In this document: positions 19,400-27,549 of the stretch, piece by piece
How the letters are laid out: every line of letters starts with the position of its first letter
Position numbering within the stretch: the first letter of the stretch is position 1
Assembly (NCBI RefSeq): GCF_019457635.1
Contig: NZ_CP080412.1
Span: 434,001-498,000, forward strand
From: Shewanella mangrovisoli
GTDB lineage: Bacteria > Pseudomonadota > Gammaproteobacteria > Enterobacterales > Shewanellaceae
DNA: 64,000 bases
Direction of reading: 5' to 3'
Translations under genes and position numbers: made by a program
The notes under the pieces: generated by a model
What the model was told of the DNA's origin: nothing
Database searches by the model: none
The model's input: the letters and a program-made list of their open reading frames with translations, nothing else

Positions 19400-19693
19400 A
19401 TGTCAGTTTCGCGTATAAGGATGTTACGCAGAGTGAGTTTGCGTTCAGTGAGTTCACGTTTTTTGATTGGCGGTTTGATTCTGATCCTAAGTGGTTGTGC
19501 CTCCAGCAATATGAACAATACCAGTTGTGATTTTGTGCGAGGTACAGCAGGCAATCAGAGTCAACGCGAGGCCAGCGGTGATGATAGCAATGCCCGGCAG
19601 ATGGATGTGGGCATTGGGATTTTAACCGCGATCTTCGGCAGTATTAGCCGAGCACTTTCTTCCGATGATAAATCGGATGAGAAGTGTGTGTAA
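19400..19693 (+). CDS. Small putative lipoprotein
   Basis: The 97-residue product has a basic N-terminus, a hydrophobic stretch FLIGGLILILSG and a lipobox ending LSGC, so it should be lipid-modified and exported. The mature part is polar, with a hydrophobic segment GIGILTAIFGSISRAL and a C-terminal Cys. No family recognised. The start codon lies one base after the stop of the aminotransferase gene, which suggests co-transcription. The first 20 residues before the hydrophobic part are unusually Arg/Ser-rich, so a start at Met8 is possible. Confidence 0.6.
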   Translation: MSVSRIRMLRRVSLRSVSSRFLIGGLILILSGCASSNMNNTSCDFVRGTAGNQSQREASGDDSNARQMDVGIGILTAIFGSISRALSSDDKSDEKCV

Positions 19694-19724
19694 TCGGCCA
19701 AGTTGTATTTTACTTTGGGTGGTA

Positions 19725-19826
19725 TTGATTAAGCACTGTCATTTCAGTGACACGCCGTAAATATGTCCCTATAGGCTCGACGGCGGCATCCATGCCGCCA
19801 ACGGTCACTTCCATGACGGTGCTTAA
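19725..19826 (+). repeat. Palindromic intergenic repeat, copy 1 (102 bp)
   Basis: Begins GATTAAGCAC and ends GTGCTTAATC, a perfect 10-bp terminal inverted repeat. Pairing continues inward imperfectly (TGTCATTTCAGTGAC against GTCACTTCCATGACG), and the centre carries GGCGGCAT/ATGCCGCC. A related copy in opposite orientation lies at 21760-21912. It has the form of a REP/MITE-like element. Confidence 0.82.
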
Positions 19827-19945
19827 TCCAGTTAAGCCCTTGGTATATCTGATAGAGTGTTATTTACAATTAGGGCATTCCGATAATTTCGCAGTGTGAG
19901 GCTCGTTAAACTAGGCGTTATCAATAACAAGGACCAAGTGCTCGC

Positions 19946-20182
19946 ATGAAATTTTGGGGATATACACAAGAGCTAACTGAAGCTGCTGAGCCACAACCTA
20001 AGGCACTCATTGAAGTAACTATTTCTGCTACGCCGAGTGATCTTCGAGAAATTGCAAAGTTTCTCTCCTCAGCGGCAGACACAATTGAAGCCCAAGGAAG
20101 GGACTTTGAGCATGAGCACTTTTCAAATAATGCTACCGATGCTCCACGTTTAATTGTTTTTAACCCTCTTGCATTGGAGTAA
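19946..20182 (+). CDS. Imm32-like immunity protein (orphan)
   Basis: The 78-residue protein has EVTISATPSDLREIAKFLSSAA followed by a charged region with FEHEHF, a pattern I associate with the Imm32 family of polymorphic-toxin immunity proteins and related small proteins. No toxin gene, secretion gene or other immunity gene is adjacent, so if it is Imm32 it is an orphan. It sits in an AT-richer patch just after palindromic repeat copy 1. Family assignment is from memory and moderate; the frame is open with an ATG, but no strong ribosome binding site is seen beyond AAGGA at 19930-19934. Confidence 0.55.
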   Translation: MKFWGYTQELTEAAEPQPKALIEVTISATPSDLREIAKFLSSAADTIEAQGRDFEHEHFSNNATDAPRLIVFNPLALE

Positions 20183-20727
20183 ATTTCTAGCTGTCCCATA
20201 ACGATTATTCCACTTATATTCTCGTGTATTCTGTTGTTTCAGTAAGGTTATATTGAATGCCTTAAGTGTGAAGATTATAGGCCGAACGATGCATCATTAT
20301 TTTAAATATACTATTGATATGAATGAGGATATTTGTAATACGTAGATAGTGTCTTCTTAGCCTGATTTTGTGTTCATTCTGTTCCCACGTATTCTCCCTG
20401 CTATTGAAGGAGTTTCTTCCACTCGAGTTAGCCGCTGTGCTTGGTTTTGTTATTGATATAGAAGTGGTTGGACTATAGGTTTCTCTATTGCAGTCATAGG
20501 CCCTTCAACAATTGCCATCCTTTGTGCTCCGCTCGTGCTATCTCAAAAAATGGTAATCCAAATAGCGCTATTTCTATAACAGTCTGTACATGTCATTGAA
20601 TGCCTAGAGTAACTATGAACTAGGCTTTTAGTACGAGTTTTCAAGGTCTTTTTGACTTAATTGAAGTATGTCAGCGAGTAATGACTATACTGATTAGCTA
20701 TATTATCTAAAAGCTAGGGAATGTTTT
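20183..20727. other. AT-rich non-coding stretch
   Basis: About 545 bases without a supportable gene. Composition is AT-rich against the neighbouring backbone. No tRNA, clear hairpin terminator or repeat copy was seen. The promoter of the collagen-like lipoprotein gene must lie at its right end; the ribosome binding site AGGGA is at 20715-20719. Confidence 0.5.
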
Positions 20728-21459
20728 ATGACTAAATTAGCGCTATCGCTCATTGGAGGTTGTTTATTACTCTCAGGTTGCCCATTAGATGGAAATGATG
20801 GAAGCGATGGTTCTGTTGGAATACAAGGGCCGATTGGACTGCAAGGTTCGCCAGGGATTAGTTGTTGGGATTTAAATGAGAATGGCGTTAAAGACGTAGA
20901 TACAGAAGATACGAATCAGAGCGGAAGTGTTGATGTTAATGACTGTATTATTGGCAATGGCGGTGTACCTAGTACCACCCGACAGCATTATGCATCATAT
21001 GCCGTTGGTGAGCCGGAATATTTGGAAGTCTTTCGTCATACTAACTTCCCTAATGGTGAAGTCATTGATCCTCTTCAAGATGCGTGTAGCGTTTGGGAGT
21101 GGAATACAAATAGTTTAGGAAACGCTGCTCTTACAGCAAATAATGGATATGTTATTTCCGTTAAGACATATCCACATATTTATACAGATCTGAATAATGT
21201 GACCCATTATGGCTATGATGATTGTACTGCTGCGTGTCTTGCGAAATCAGACTGCATTGGCGCAAGCTACACTGGGATAGATGATAATCAAGGGGCAACA
21301 ACGGCAATTAGCTGTCAGCTATTAGGTCGGTTTCCTGTCAGTACTCAAAGTGCTGAATGGTTCTATGAGTTTTCAGCGCCTCCTGCAAATCGAGATTTTT
21401 ACTTTTCAGGTTTTCTTACTGATAGAGTTGCGACGGGGATTATCAGCGTTTGCCCATAA
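20728..21459 (+). CDS. Lipoprotein with short collagen-like and PAN-like regions
   Basis: The 243-residue product starts with a signal peptide and lipobox (LLLSGC). Next come about seven Gly-X-Y triplets (GNDGSDGSVGIQGPIGLQGS...), then an Asp/Asn-rich stretch (DLNENGVKDVDTEDTNQSG) like calcium-binding loops. The C-terminal region has the spacing CTAACLAKSDCIGASY...SCQLLG, which resembles a PAN/Apple-type carbohydrate- or protein-binding fold with paired cysteines. A surface or periplasmic binding role is an inference. Codon and base use are AT-richer than the flanking backbone, and the gene lies between two inverted palindromic repeats. Confidence 0.72.
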   Translation: MTKLALSLIGGCLLLSGCPLDGNDGSDGSVGIQGPIGLQGSPGISCWDLNENGVKDVDTEDTNQSGSVDVNDCIIGNGGVPSTTRQHYASYAVGEPEYLEVFRHTNFPNGEVIDPLQDACSVWEWNTNSLGNAALTANNGYVISVKTYPHIYTDLNNVTHYGYDDCTAACLAKSDCIGASYTGIDDNQGATTAISCQLLGRFPVSTQSAEWFYEFSAPPANRDFYFSGFLTDRVATGIISVCP

Positions 21460-21759
21460 AGATTTAAATTTTCTCTTGGAAAGCTAACAAGGGATTGATG
21501 CTTGATTTTCACTATTTGCTTTAAAGTCTTGTGTCAATTTGCTGGGAATGGTGATCATTTATGTCTTACAGACAATGCTGGTATTACTCTGTTGTTTAAC
21601 GATGGTTATCTCGAAAATATGCTTTCGATGGTAACAGACAGAGTTATTAATCACTCTTTCGAGTTGTTCTTGATATTGGGAAATTAATAAGCCACCTGTT
21701 GTTAAATTTCTAGGGTGTATGTTTGTATGAAGGGTTCAGATTACTGAAGGGATTGGTGA
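21460..21759. other. Non-coding stretch before repeat copy 2
   Basis: Three hundred bases with one short open frame (21502-21687, 61 codons) that has no family resemblance and a poor start. Nothing else supportable is seen. Confidence 0.45.
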
Positions 21760-21912
21760 GATTAAGCTCTGGCATGTTAGTGATCGTTGGCGGCATGGCC
21801 GCTCTTTCGCATTCTGTGATCGCGGCATTCGCACTTCCGTGTGCAGCAGATGCCGCCGTCGAGCACACAGGGATGTGCTTGCTGCGTGTCACTGGAATGA
21901 CTGTGATTAATC
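21760..21912 (-). repeat. Palindromic intergenic repeat, copy 2 (153 bp, inverted)
   Basis: Read on the minus strand it begins GATTAATCACAGTCATTCCA and matches copy 1 (19725-19826) through GTGACACGC, CTCGACGGCGGCAT, then CATGCCGCCAACG and the closing GCTTAATC. It differs mainly by about 51 extra bases inserted in the central loop. The orientation is opposite to copy 1. Confidence 0.8.
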
Positions 21913-22035
21913 GCCACTTATGCCTTGTCAAAAAAGACTAAGCATATGTGTTCTTCGATAAGTCCTTTATAAGTTATTAACAGAGAAATAGAATTCAATC
22001 TTAATGGTTTCTCGCTCTATTTTTTCTGGTGTTAA

Positions 22036-22569
22036 ATGCACAAGTTAATGTTGTTTCTCGCTTTTATCTTATCCATTCCTGCTGTGATTATTGGCGCATT
22101 TGTCTTCGAGGATATTGGCGGGCTGCTGTTAATCTCTTGGTTTTCTTTGGTGCTTGGGCTGATTGGGATTGGTGGGATATTAAGATTTAGGCAAGAGCAG
22201 CTGTTCACTTATGAGCTGGTTGAAGGGATGGTTGTTTCGCTGCAAGAGAATACTCGATATAGCGACGAACCTGAGCATTTTAGGGATCTGCAAGTGTTTA
22301 TTCATCCGGTGATTGAATATTTTTGGCGAGGGCAGCGCTATACCTGTGGCGCGTTGATGAACTACAACGAGCATGCCTACAACCGCTTTGGGCCAAAAAT
22401 AGGTGATAAGGTGAGCTTATCTGTGCCAATTCAACAACCAGAAGCTGCTATCGAACACAAGTTCCTCGCAAGATACAGTCATTTGATTATTGGGGTGATG
22501 GCGCTTTTTATATCTGTAGTATTAGCCGCATTGCTGTTGACGGATGTCGTGGCATTGACGCATGGCTGA
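22036..22569 (+). CDS. DUF3592-type membrane protein
   Basis: The 177-residue protein has two N-terminal membrane segments (about 4-24 and 28-47), a soluble central domain with VEGMVVSL...HPVIEYFWRGQRYTCG...GDKVSLSVP, and a C-terminal membrane segment (about 148-168). The pattern of a small beta-rich domain between membrane helices resembles DUF3592. Function unknown. It stands alone between the accessory patch and the convergent PAP2 gene. Confidence 0.65.
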   Translation: MHKLMLFLAFILSIPAVIIGAFVFEDIGGLLLISWFSLVLGLIGIGGILRFRQEQLFTYELVEGMVVSLQENTRYSDEPEHFRDLQVFIHPVIEYFWRGQRYTCGALMNYNEHAYNRFGPKIGDKVSLSVPIQQPEAAIEHKFLARYSHLIIGVMALFISVVLAALLLTDVVALTHG

Positions 22570-22603
22570 AGTGATTGGTCGCTTAGGCTCATCCTAACAA
22601 AAA

Positions 22604-22630
22604 CGGCATCGACATAAGTTGCAGATGCCG
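22604..22630. terminator. Hairpin between convergent genes
   Basis: CGGCATC (22604-22610) and GATGCCG (22624-22630) form a 7-bp stem with a 13-base loop between the ends of the DUF3592 and PAP2 genes. An A-run precedes it, giving minus-strand terminator form with TTTTTG. It is moderate in strength. Confidence 0.5.
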
Positions 22631-22671
22631 CCTGTCGCACTGAGTTAGCCCTTTGGCTGGCTTTATGCTTT

Positions 22672-23445
22672 TTATCCGTTGGGTTGCTCTTTACTTCTTG
22701 GTCTGAACTTTTCCACTAAAAATACACTTAAGCTGCTAATGATGGCGGCGAGTACGGTGGAGAAGAGCACATCCTGCGGCCAGTGCATGCCGAGTAACAT
22801 ACGGCTGAGGCCCATCAATAATCCCCAAGTAAATAACGCATTGGCAAATAGTGGCAAACCCGCGAGTAGCAAGTAATAGCTGGCGGTGAGCACTAAGGTG
22901 ACCGCGAAAATCGTGTGACCCGAGGGGAAGGAATAGCCGATTTCATCTTCCCAATGTTGGTGAATATTAGGCGCGAGTTTGACCTCTGGCTCCATGGTGT
23001 GTAGCTCGGTTAGCGCCTCGGCGATGGCCTGTGAACGCTCAGGTTTGGCTAACTGATAAAAAGTCTGTGGGTTGAGTTGTGCTTCCTCTGGGAGCCCTTG
23101 GTCTGACAGATACACTAGGTTCGGTCTTGGCTCTTTAAAAAAGGCTTTAAGGGTATGACTGGTGCTCAGGCTGATGACTTGACTGAGGCTAATGGCTAAA
23201 AACAGGCTAATAAACAGCGCTTTTGGCATATAGCGATAGGCGAGTGCTAGTACCACTAACACGGTCGCGACCCCATAGGGCGCCGTGCCTGTGGTGGTAA
23301 GCCAGTACAGGGCTTTGGCTAAGGGTGATTGCAGGTCGATTAGCGGAAATAATTGATTTTGAGTGAGTAACAGTAAGCTTGGAATGGTTGCCAGCAGTAA
23401 CCAGACAAGGACTAAGCGACGTAGAAGATAGGCTGGATGAGTCAA
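22672..23445 (-). CDS. PAP2-family phosphatase, PgpB-like
   Basis: Inner-membrane lipid phosphatase with the three PAP2 motifs in order: KAFFKEPRPN, FPSGHTIFA and SRMLLGMHWPQD. The long insertion between motifs 1 and 2 and several membrane helices resemble PgpB (phosphatidylglycerol-phosphate / undecaprenyl-pyrophosphate phosphatase). I place the start at TTG 23445, because GGAGG lies eight bases before it. An ATG-initiated frame reaches 23520, but that Met lies inside the terminator hairpin of the upstream creD gene and the extra residues look untranslated. Substrate is inferred from the family. Confidence 0.85.
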   Translation of the reverse strand: MTHPAYLLRRLVLVWLLLATIPSLLLLTQNQLFPLIDLQSPLAKALYWLTTTGTAPYGVATVLVVLALAYRYMPKALFISLFLAISLSQVISLSTSHTLKAFFKEPRPNLVYLSDQGLPEEAQLNPQTFYQLAKPERSQAIAEALTELHTMEPEVKLAPNIHQHWEDEIGYSFPSGHTIFAVTLVLTASYYLLLAGLPLFANALFTWGLLMGLSRMLLGMHWPQDVLFSTVLAAIISSLSVFLVEKFRPRSKEQPNG

Positions 23446-23501
23446 AATATTCGCCTCCGAGTAAACCACATAGGCTACATGCCACATTTGGGCTTGCCAA
23501 T

Positions 23502-23536
23502 AAAAAAATCCCGACAGCAAAAAGTGCGCTGTCGGG
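23502..23536 (-). terminator. Terminator of creD
   Basis: On the minus strand, CCCGACAGC and GCTGTCGGG form a perfect 9-bp stem with a 9-base loop, followed by ATTTTTTT. It lies 26 bases after the creD stop and upstream of the proposed TTG start of the PAP2 gene. Confidence 0.9.
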
Positions 23537-23562
23537 GGTCTTCAAGGGGGGAGTGGTAGGTG

Positions 23563-25044
23563 CTATTGCACCGTGTTCTTGGGTTGATGGCGGGTCACGA
23601 ACATCAAAATCAGTAAAACGACGAGTAACAAGCCGGTGCCCATCAGCAGGGCGTAATCTTCTAGTTGCAGTATCGAGTACAGCACCGCATACAAGCTCAC
23701 CAGCATAGTGCCGACAATCGCGCCACGTTTAAGGCTGGCGGTGGCGCTGCCCACATAGGCGGAGACCGACAGCACTGGAATACAGGCGGCGATCAGATAG
23801 GCTTGCAGGAAGGCAAGATGCTCCGAGAGTGACAGTAATAGCAGGTAGAACAGGGCCATGGCGCTACCAACCAGCATATATTGCACTGTGCTCAGGCTGG
23901 TCTTTTGACCCAACTCGAAGATAAATAACATGATAAAAGTCAGTACGATAAACAGCAGACCGTATTTGACTGAGCGCTCAATCTTGCCGTAATGGGTCAC
24001 AGGCTCAAACAACATGGCATTGGCCACCACTTCCGTAAGTGTCGACTGATTACTCTTAATAAACTCTTGCGGATAGTTACGGGTTAAGTGACTGATATTC
24101 CAACTGGCGGTAAATCCATTGGCGGTGATTTCACGCTCTGCTGGGAGTAAGCCCTTAAAACTCGGGTGCGGCCAGTCGGCATGGATATTCAGCAGGGTTT
24201 GCTCGCCTAATGGCAGGGCGCTAATCGACTGTGAGCCGCGCAGCGTCATCGCAAAGTTCACGCTAAAATCACTCGCTTCACCGACTTGGATCCCTTGGTT
24301 AAAGCCTTTCTCTAGGCCGCCAGTTGTCAAACCTGTGCCCGACATCAGCGAGCCAGAGAGTATGACTGAATCGCCCGTAACCTCAATTTTTTCCACTTTA
24401 TCAATTGCTTGATTCGATGAAACCCCAAAGACTAGACGGGCATTTTGATTATCGAAGGCGATAAGGTTAGGAATGTCGTAACGGTTTAAGCGAAAGTCAG
24501 CCTGCCCCTTAAGCGCCGCGTTATACACCAGAGATTGGTAAATGCCGCGGGTACGGAAATCATGTTTTAGGTCTAAATCGAGGCTGAGTTTTTTCGGCAG
24601 GATCACCAGCTCATCCTGATAGGTGCGCTTCACTTCGTGGCGGGTTTTACCGTCGTTACTGACTTCTTCCTGCATCACAAAATAACTGTAGGGGATCACC
24701 AACGCTGGGCCTGAGAGGGTCTGCTGCTCGCCCCATGAACGGCCGATTTCATCGACCACACTGTTGTAAAGCATTTCGCGATCGGACGTCATGTCCATAA
24801 TGATCCCGAGCGGCAGCAAGGCCACAATCGACAGTATGCCAATGGTTAAGGCTTTTAATAGCGTGGTGTTTTTCAATGCGGCTCCCTTTGCTGTGGCAGG
24901 CTGTTCCAGTGCTGACATATCCGTTCCTTGATCACGATTGAGTTTTTTAAGGAGTGCACGTGCCACTAAATAGATGGCGCCGCCAAATAGCGCCAAACTC
25001 AGTAACGTGAGCACCCAGAAAATAATGTTAAACATGGATTTCAT
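23563..25044 (-). CDS. creD: Inner-membrane protein CreD family
   Basis: The 493-residue product has two N-terminal membrane segments (about 5-27 and 64-86), a large periplasmic domain beginning MTSDREMLYNSVVDEIGRSW with GPALVIPY, and a cluster of C-terminal membrane helices (about 360-485) containing the conserved FELGQKTSLSTVQYMLVG...FYLLLLSLSEH. This is the CreD (Cet) family, induced by the CreBC two-component system in enterics and linked to envelope integrity and colicin tolerance. No creB/creC genes are adjacent here. The N-terminal double helix with a 40-residue linker is longer than in E. coli CreD, which usually starts nearer the second helix. Confidence 0.9.
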   Translation of the reverse strand: MKSMFNIIFWVLTLLSLALFGGAIYLVARALLKKLNRDQGTDMSALEQPATAKGAALKNTTLLKALTIGILSIVALLPLGIIMDMTSDREMLYNSVVDEIGRSWGEQQTLSGPALVIPYSYFVMQEEVSNDGKTRHEVKRTYQDELVILPKKLSLDLDLKHDFRTRGIYQSLVYNAALKGQADFRLNRYDIPNLIAFDNQNARLVFGVSSNQAIDKVEKIEVTGDSVILSGSLMSGTGLTTGGLEKGFNQGIQVGEASDFSVNFAMTLRGSQSISALPLGEQTLLNIHADWPHPSFKGLLPAEREITANGFTASWNISHLTRNYPQEFIKSNQSTLTEVVANAMLFEPVTHYGKIERSVKYGLLFIVLTFIMLFIFELGQKTSLSTVQYMLVGSAMALFYLLLLSLSEHLAFLQAYLIAACIPVLSVSAYVGSATASLKRGAIVGTMLVSLYAVLYSILQLEDYALLMGTGLLLVVLLILMFVTRHQPKNTVQ

Positions 25045-25120
25045 TCCCTATGAAATACGCGCGAGTCGCCACGGTAGTCTGTGGTGCTAACTCGATATCA
25101 CGGCGGGTATTAAAACAGAT

Positions 25121-25143
25121 TTGCCCGCAGGAGTTGCGGGCAA
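25121..25143 (-). terminator. Hairpin after the 25198-25725 gene
   Basis: Perfect 9-bp stem TTGCCCGCA / TGCGGGCAA with a 5-base loop, followed on the minus strand by ATCTGTTTT. It is well placed to end the minus-strand gene 54 bases upstream. Confidence 0.75.
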
Positions 25144-25197
25144 GTTGCTGATCAATAGTGGCAAAATTATGGCAATTGCCCAGATACGAGCTAAATC

Positions 25198-25725
25198 CTA
25201 GGTCTCGGCTTGGGGCTTTTTGCCAAATTTGGGGTGCTTGGCCTCGTAGTCATCTTCCTTGCGGATATGTTTGAGTAGCACCTCAAGACATTCCTTAAAG
25301 ATTTCGGTTTCATCCGAGTAGACGGCAGCATGGTGTGAAAACCATTGGTGTCTTTCACGCTCACGATTATTGGCGTCAGGCCAAATTCGTAACTCATACT
25401 CATCGCCAATCACGACAATCGCAAAGTCGACGGCGCCATTGGTAAAAGTAATGCATTGGGGTAGATATACGGGCGCTTCACCTTTGAATAGTTCGTACCA
25501 AATAGCTTCGCTACGCCAAGATACTATGGGCAAAGCTGCTTTAATGGAGCAGCCAATGGATTGATGCTGGTTAAACAGGACGGCCTGAATATCCTCCATG
25601 GCAAAGGGTTGTAAATCGCCATTCTTTTCAGCGAGTGAGTACAGCATATTCATCAAAAATGGCAGCTTAGTGCCGTTGCCAGTTTTGCGGCCGCAGAGTT
25701 TGGCTTCGCGGTAATAGATATTCAT
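25198..25725 (-). CDS. Conserved-looking hypothetical protein
   Basis: The 175-residue soluble protein has no signal peptide and no membrane segment. The N-terminus MNIYYREAKLCGRKTGNGTK is basic; the middle contains SIGCSIKAALPIV and a Trp-rich part (SWRSEAIWYELF); the C-terminal 30 residues are charged. I do not recognise a family. Codon use looks like the neighbours, it has ordinary coding character, and it is followed by a hairpin terminator, so I regard it as real. It is monocistronic. Confidence 0.6.
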   Translation of the reverse strand: MNIYYREAKLCGRKTGNGTKLPFLMNMLYSLAEKNGDLQPFAMEDIQAVLFNQHQSIGCSIKAALPIVSWRSEAIWYELFKGEAPVYLPQCITFTNGAVDFAIVVIGDEYELRIWPDANNRERERHQWFSHHAAVYSDETEIFKECLEVLLKHIRKEDDYEAKHPKFGKKPQAET

Positions 25726-25961
25726 TCATCAATCCTTAATGACGGGCTAACCTTGAATGAGCGCATCGTTCGTCTCAAGGTAAAGCGATAGCCCTTAGCG
25801 AGGAAATGGCTTATGTTAACTCAAGTTGCCCGTGAGCTGGCGAATTGGCGCTAAGTTTGCGAAATATCCGACAAAAGTGAGACAACCATCCCTTGGATAA
25901 TAAGCCGATAAGGGCATCAATTTGAGGTTGTTATTCACTGTTATTGGCCTTTGGAGAGTGC

Positions 25962-27128
25962 ATGTCGAGCCCTTTTTCACCCCGCGAGTGGTTACAGCTG
26001 AATATGCAGCAGCAAGGTTTGCTGCAACCTCACGCTTCGGTTAGCGAGCTGATTAGTCGCCTTGGTTATGTGCAAATCGACTCCATTAATGTGGTCGAGC
26101 GGGCACATCACCATGTGTTGCATAGCCGGATGCCGCAGTATCAAACCATGATGCTAGATACTGCGTTAGCGCAGGGGGAGATTTTTGAATATTGGTCCCA
26201 TGCGGCGGCCTATCTGCCCATTGCCGATTACCGCTTTAGTTTGCAGCGTAAACAGCTGCTACAAAATGGCGGAAAACATTGGTTCGAGCCAGACGATAAA
26301 GTGATGCAGGAAGTGCGTGCCCGCATTCGTGCCGAAGGGCCACTCAAGGCCAGTGACTTTGAACATATCGAAGGTAAAAATGGCGCCTGGTGGGACTGGA
26401 AACCCGCCAAAAAGGCGCTAGAGCAGTTGTTTATGCGCGGTGAGTTAATGGTGGTGCGGCGGGAGAAATTTCAAAAATGTTATGATCTTACCGAGCGTGT
26501 GCTCCCAAGTCATATCAATACCCAAGCACCGGGTGAGAGCGAATTTGCTAGCCATTTGATTGAGCGTTATCTCGATGCCCATGCCTTTGGCTCGGCGGCG
26601 CAAATGGCGTATCTGCGCAAAGGTATAAAAACGCACGTGTCTAAGCAATTAGCCGCAATGCAGTCTCAGGGTGAATTAGCGAGCTTTAAGGCCGAAGGGC
26701 AATGGTATTTTTATCGCCCCGAGCTGCAAATAACCGCTGCGCTACCCAACCGAGTCTGGCTACTCAATCCCTTCGATAATCTATTAATTCAGCGGCAACG
26801 ATTAAAGCAATGGTTTGATTTTGATTATCAAATTGAAGTCTATGTGCCCGCCGAAAAACGTCAATATGGCTATTACTCCCTCGCAATTTTGTGGCGTGAC
26901 CGCTTCGTTGGTCGAGTAGATGTGAAAGCCGAGCGGCAAAGCGGTTTACTGCTATTACAGCAGCTGACCCTAGAAGCCGGATTCGATGGCATGGATGATG
27001 ACTTTTGTGCAGCATTTGAGGCGGCAGTCACTGAGTATGCGCGCTTTAACGGCTGTAACCGTTGGAAACTGGTGAAGGCTAACCATAAGGCATTTAAACA
27101 AAAATATGCACGGCAGCTGAAGATCTAA
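25962..27128 (+). CDS. ycaQ: Winged-helix DNA glycosylase, YcaQ family
   Basis: The 388-residue protein resembles E. coli YcaQ, an HTH_42-family glycosylase that unhooks interstrand DNA crosslinks. Visible segments are LGYVQIDSINVVERAHHHVLHSR near the N-terminus, FEYWSHAAAYLP, the catalytic-region QLTLEAGFDG, and WLLNPFDNLLIQRQRL. The start is ATG 25962, preceded by GGAGAG at 25953-25958. An in-frame upstream start at 25944 lacks such a site. Its last codons overlap the convergent downstream gene by four bases. Confidence 0.87.
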   Translation: MSSPFSPREWLQLNMQQQGLLQPHASVSELISRLGYVQIDSINVVERAHHHVLHSRMPQYQTMMLDTALAQGEIFEYWSHAAAYLPIADYRFSLQRKQLLQNGGKHWFEPDDKVMQEVRARIRAEGPLKASDFEHIEGKNGAWWDWKPAKKALEQLFMRGELMVVRREKFQKCYDLTERVLPSHINTQAPGESEFASHLIERYLDAHAFGSAAQMAYLRKGIKTHVSKQLAAMQSQGELASFKAEGQWYFYRPELQITAALPNRVWLLNPFDNLLIQRQRLKQWFDFDYQIEVYVPAEKRQYGYYSLAILWRDRFVGRVDVKAERQSGLLLLQQLTLEAGFDGMDDDFCAAFEAAVTEYARFNGCNRWKLVKANHKAFKQKYARQLKI

Positions 27129-27490
27129 TCGGGATCTTTGTCGTTATCTAGGCGCTTGTCTTTAGTTGGTACATCCATCCAGCGAAAGCACAGGTATAGC
27201 AGTGCTAAAAAGAGCAGTGGCAGGGCGGCATAGCCCAAGGATGATGAACTGTTTTCCCCGCGTGCGAGCCAATAGCAGGGAATGTACACTAGGGGATAAG
27301 CCAAGGTTCCCCATAAAAAGCATTGATTCATCAGTCGGTAAAACCAGTGCACTTTAATCGTGGTGCGGCTGGCAAGCCCCATCAGGCTGGCGAGGACTAC
27401 AAAGGGATAACTGAGCAGTGGCAGGCCGCCAAGGAGTAACAATCCCCAAAGCAGATAGTCCTGATAGAAAGTGGTGCTTGCGGTATCCAT
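27125..27490 (-). CDS. Small membrane protein, unknown
   Basis: The 121-residue product has hydrophobic segments at about 12-40, 55-74 and 85-105 and an Asp/Lys-rich C-terminus (TKDKRLDNDKDPD). It has the look of a small inner-membrane protein with three or four helices. No family recognised. It ends convergently with ycaQ, overlapping it by four bases. The gene 59 bases upstream on the same strand may share its transcript. Confidence 0.6.
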   Translation of the reverse strand: MDTASTTFYQDYLLWGLLLLGGLPLLSYPFVVLASLMGLASRTTIKVHWFYRLMNQCFLWGTLAYPLVYIPCYWLARGENSSSSLGYAALPLLFLALLYLCFRWMDVPTKDKRLDNDKDPD

Positions 27491-27549
27491 TGTCTTCTTC
27501 CCTGACGATTCGAACTCGAGCGCTTAAGTCTTGGCGCCCACAACTATTC

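Noticed and set aside
21502..21687. Open frame of 61 codons in the accessory patch
   Set aside because: No family resemblance, poor start context, and composition like the surrounding non-coding DNA.
21723..21941. Open frame of 72 codons (and its antisense frame) over repeat copy 2
   Set aside because: It is read through the palindromic repeat; similar apparent ORFs would appear at every copy of such an element.
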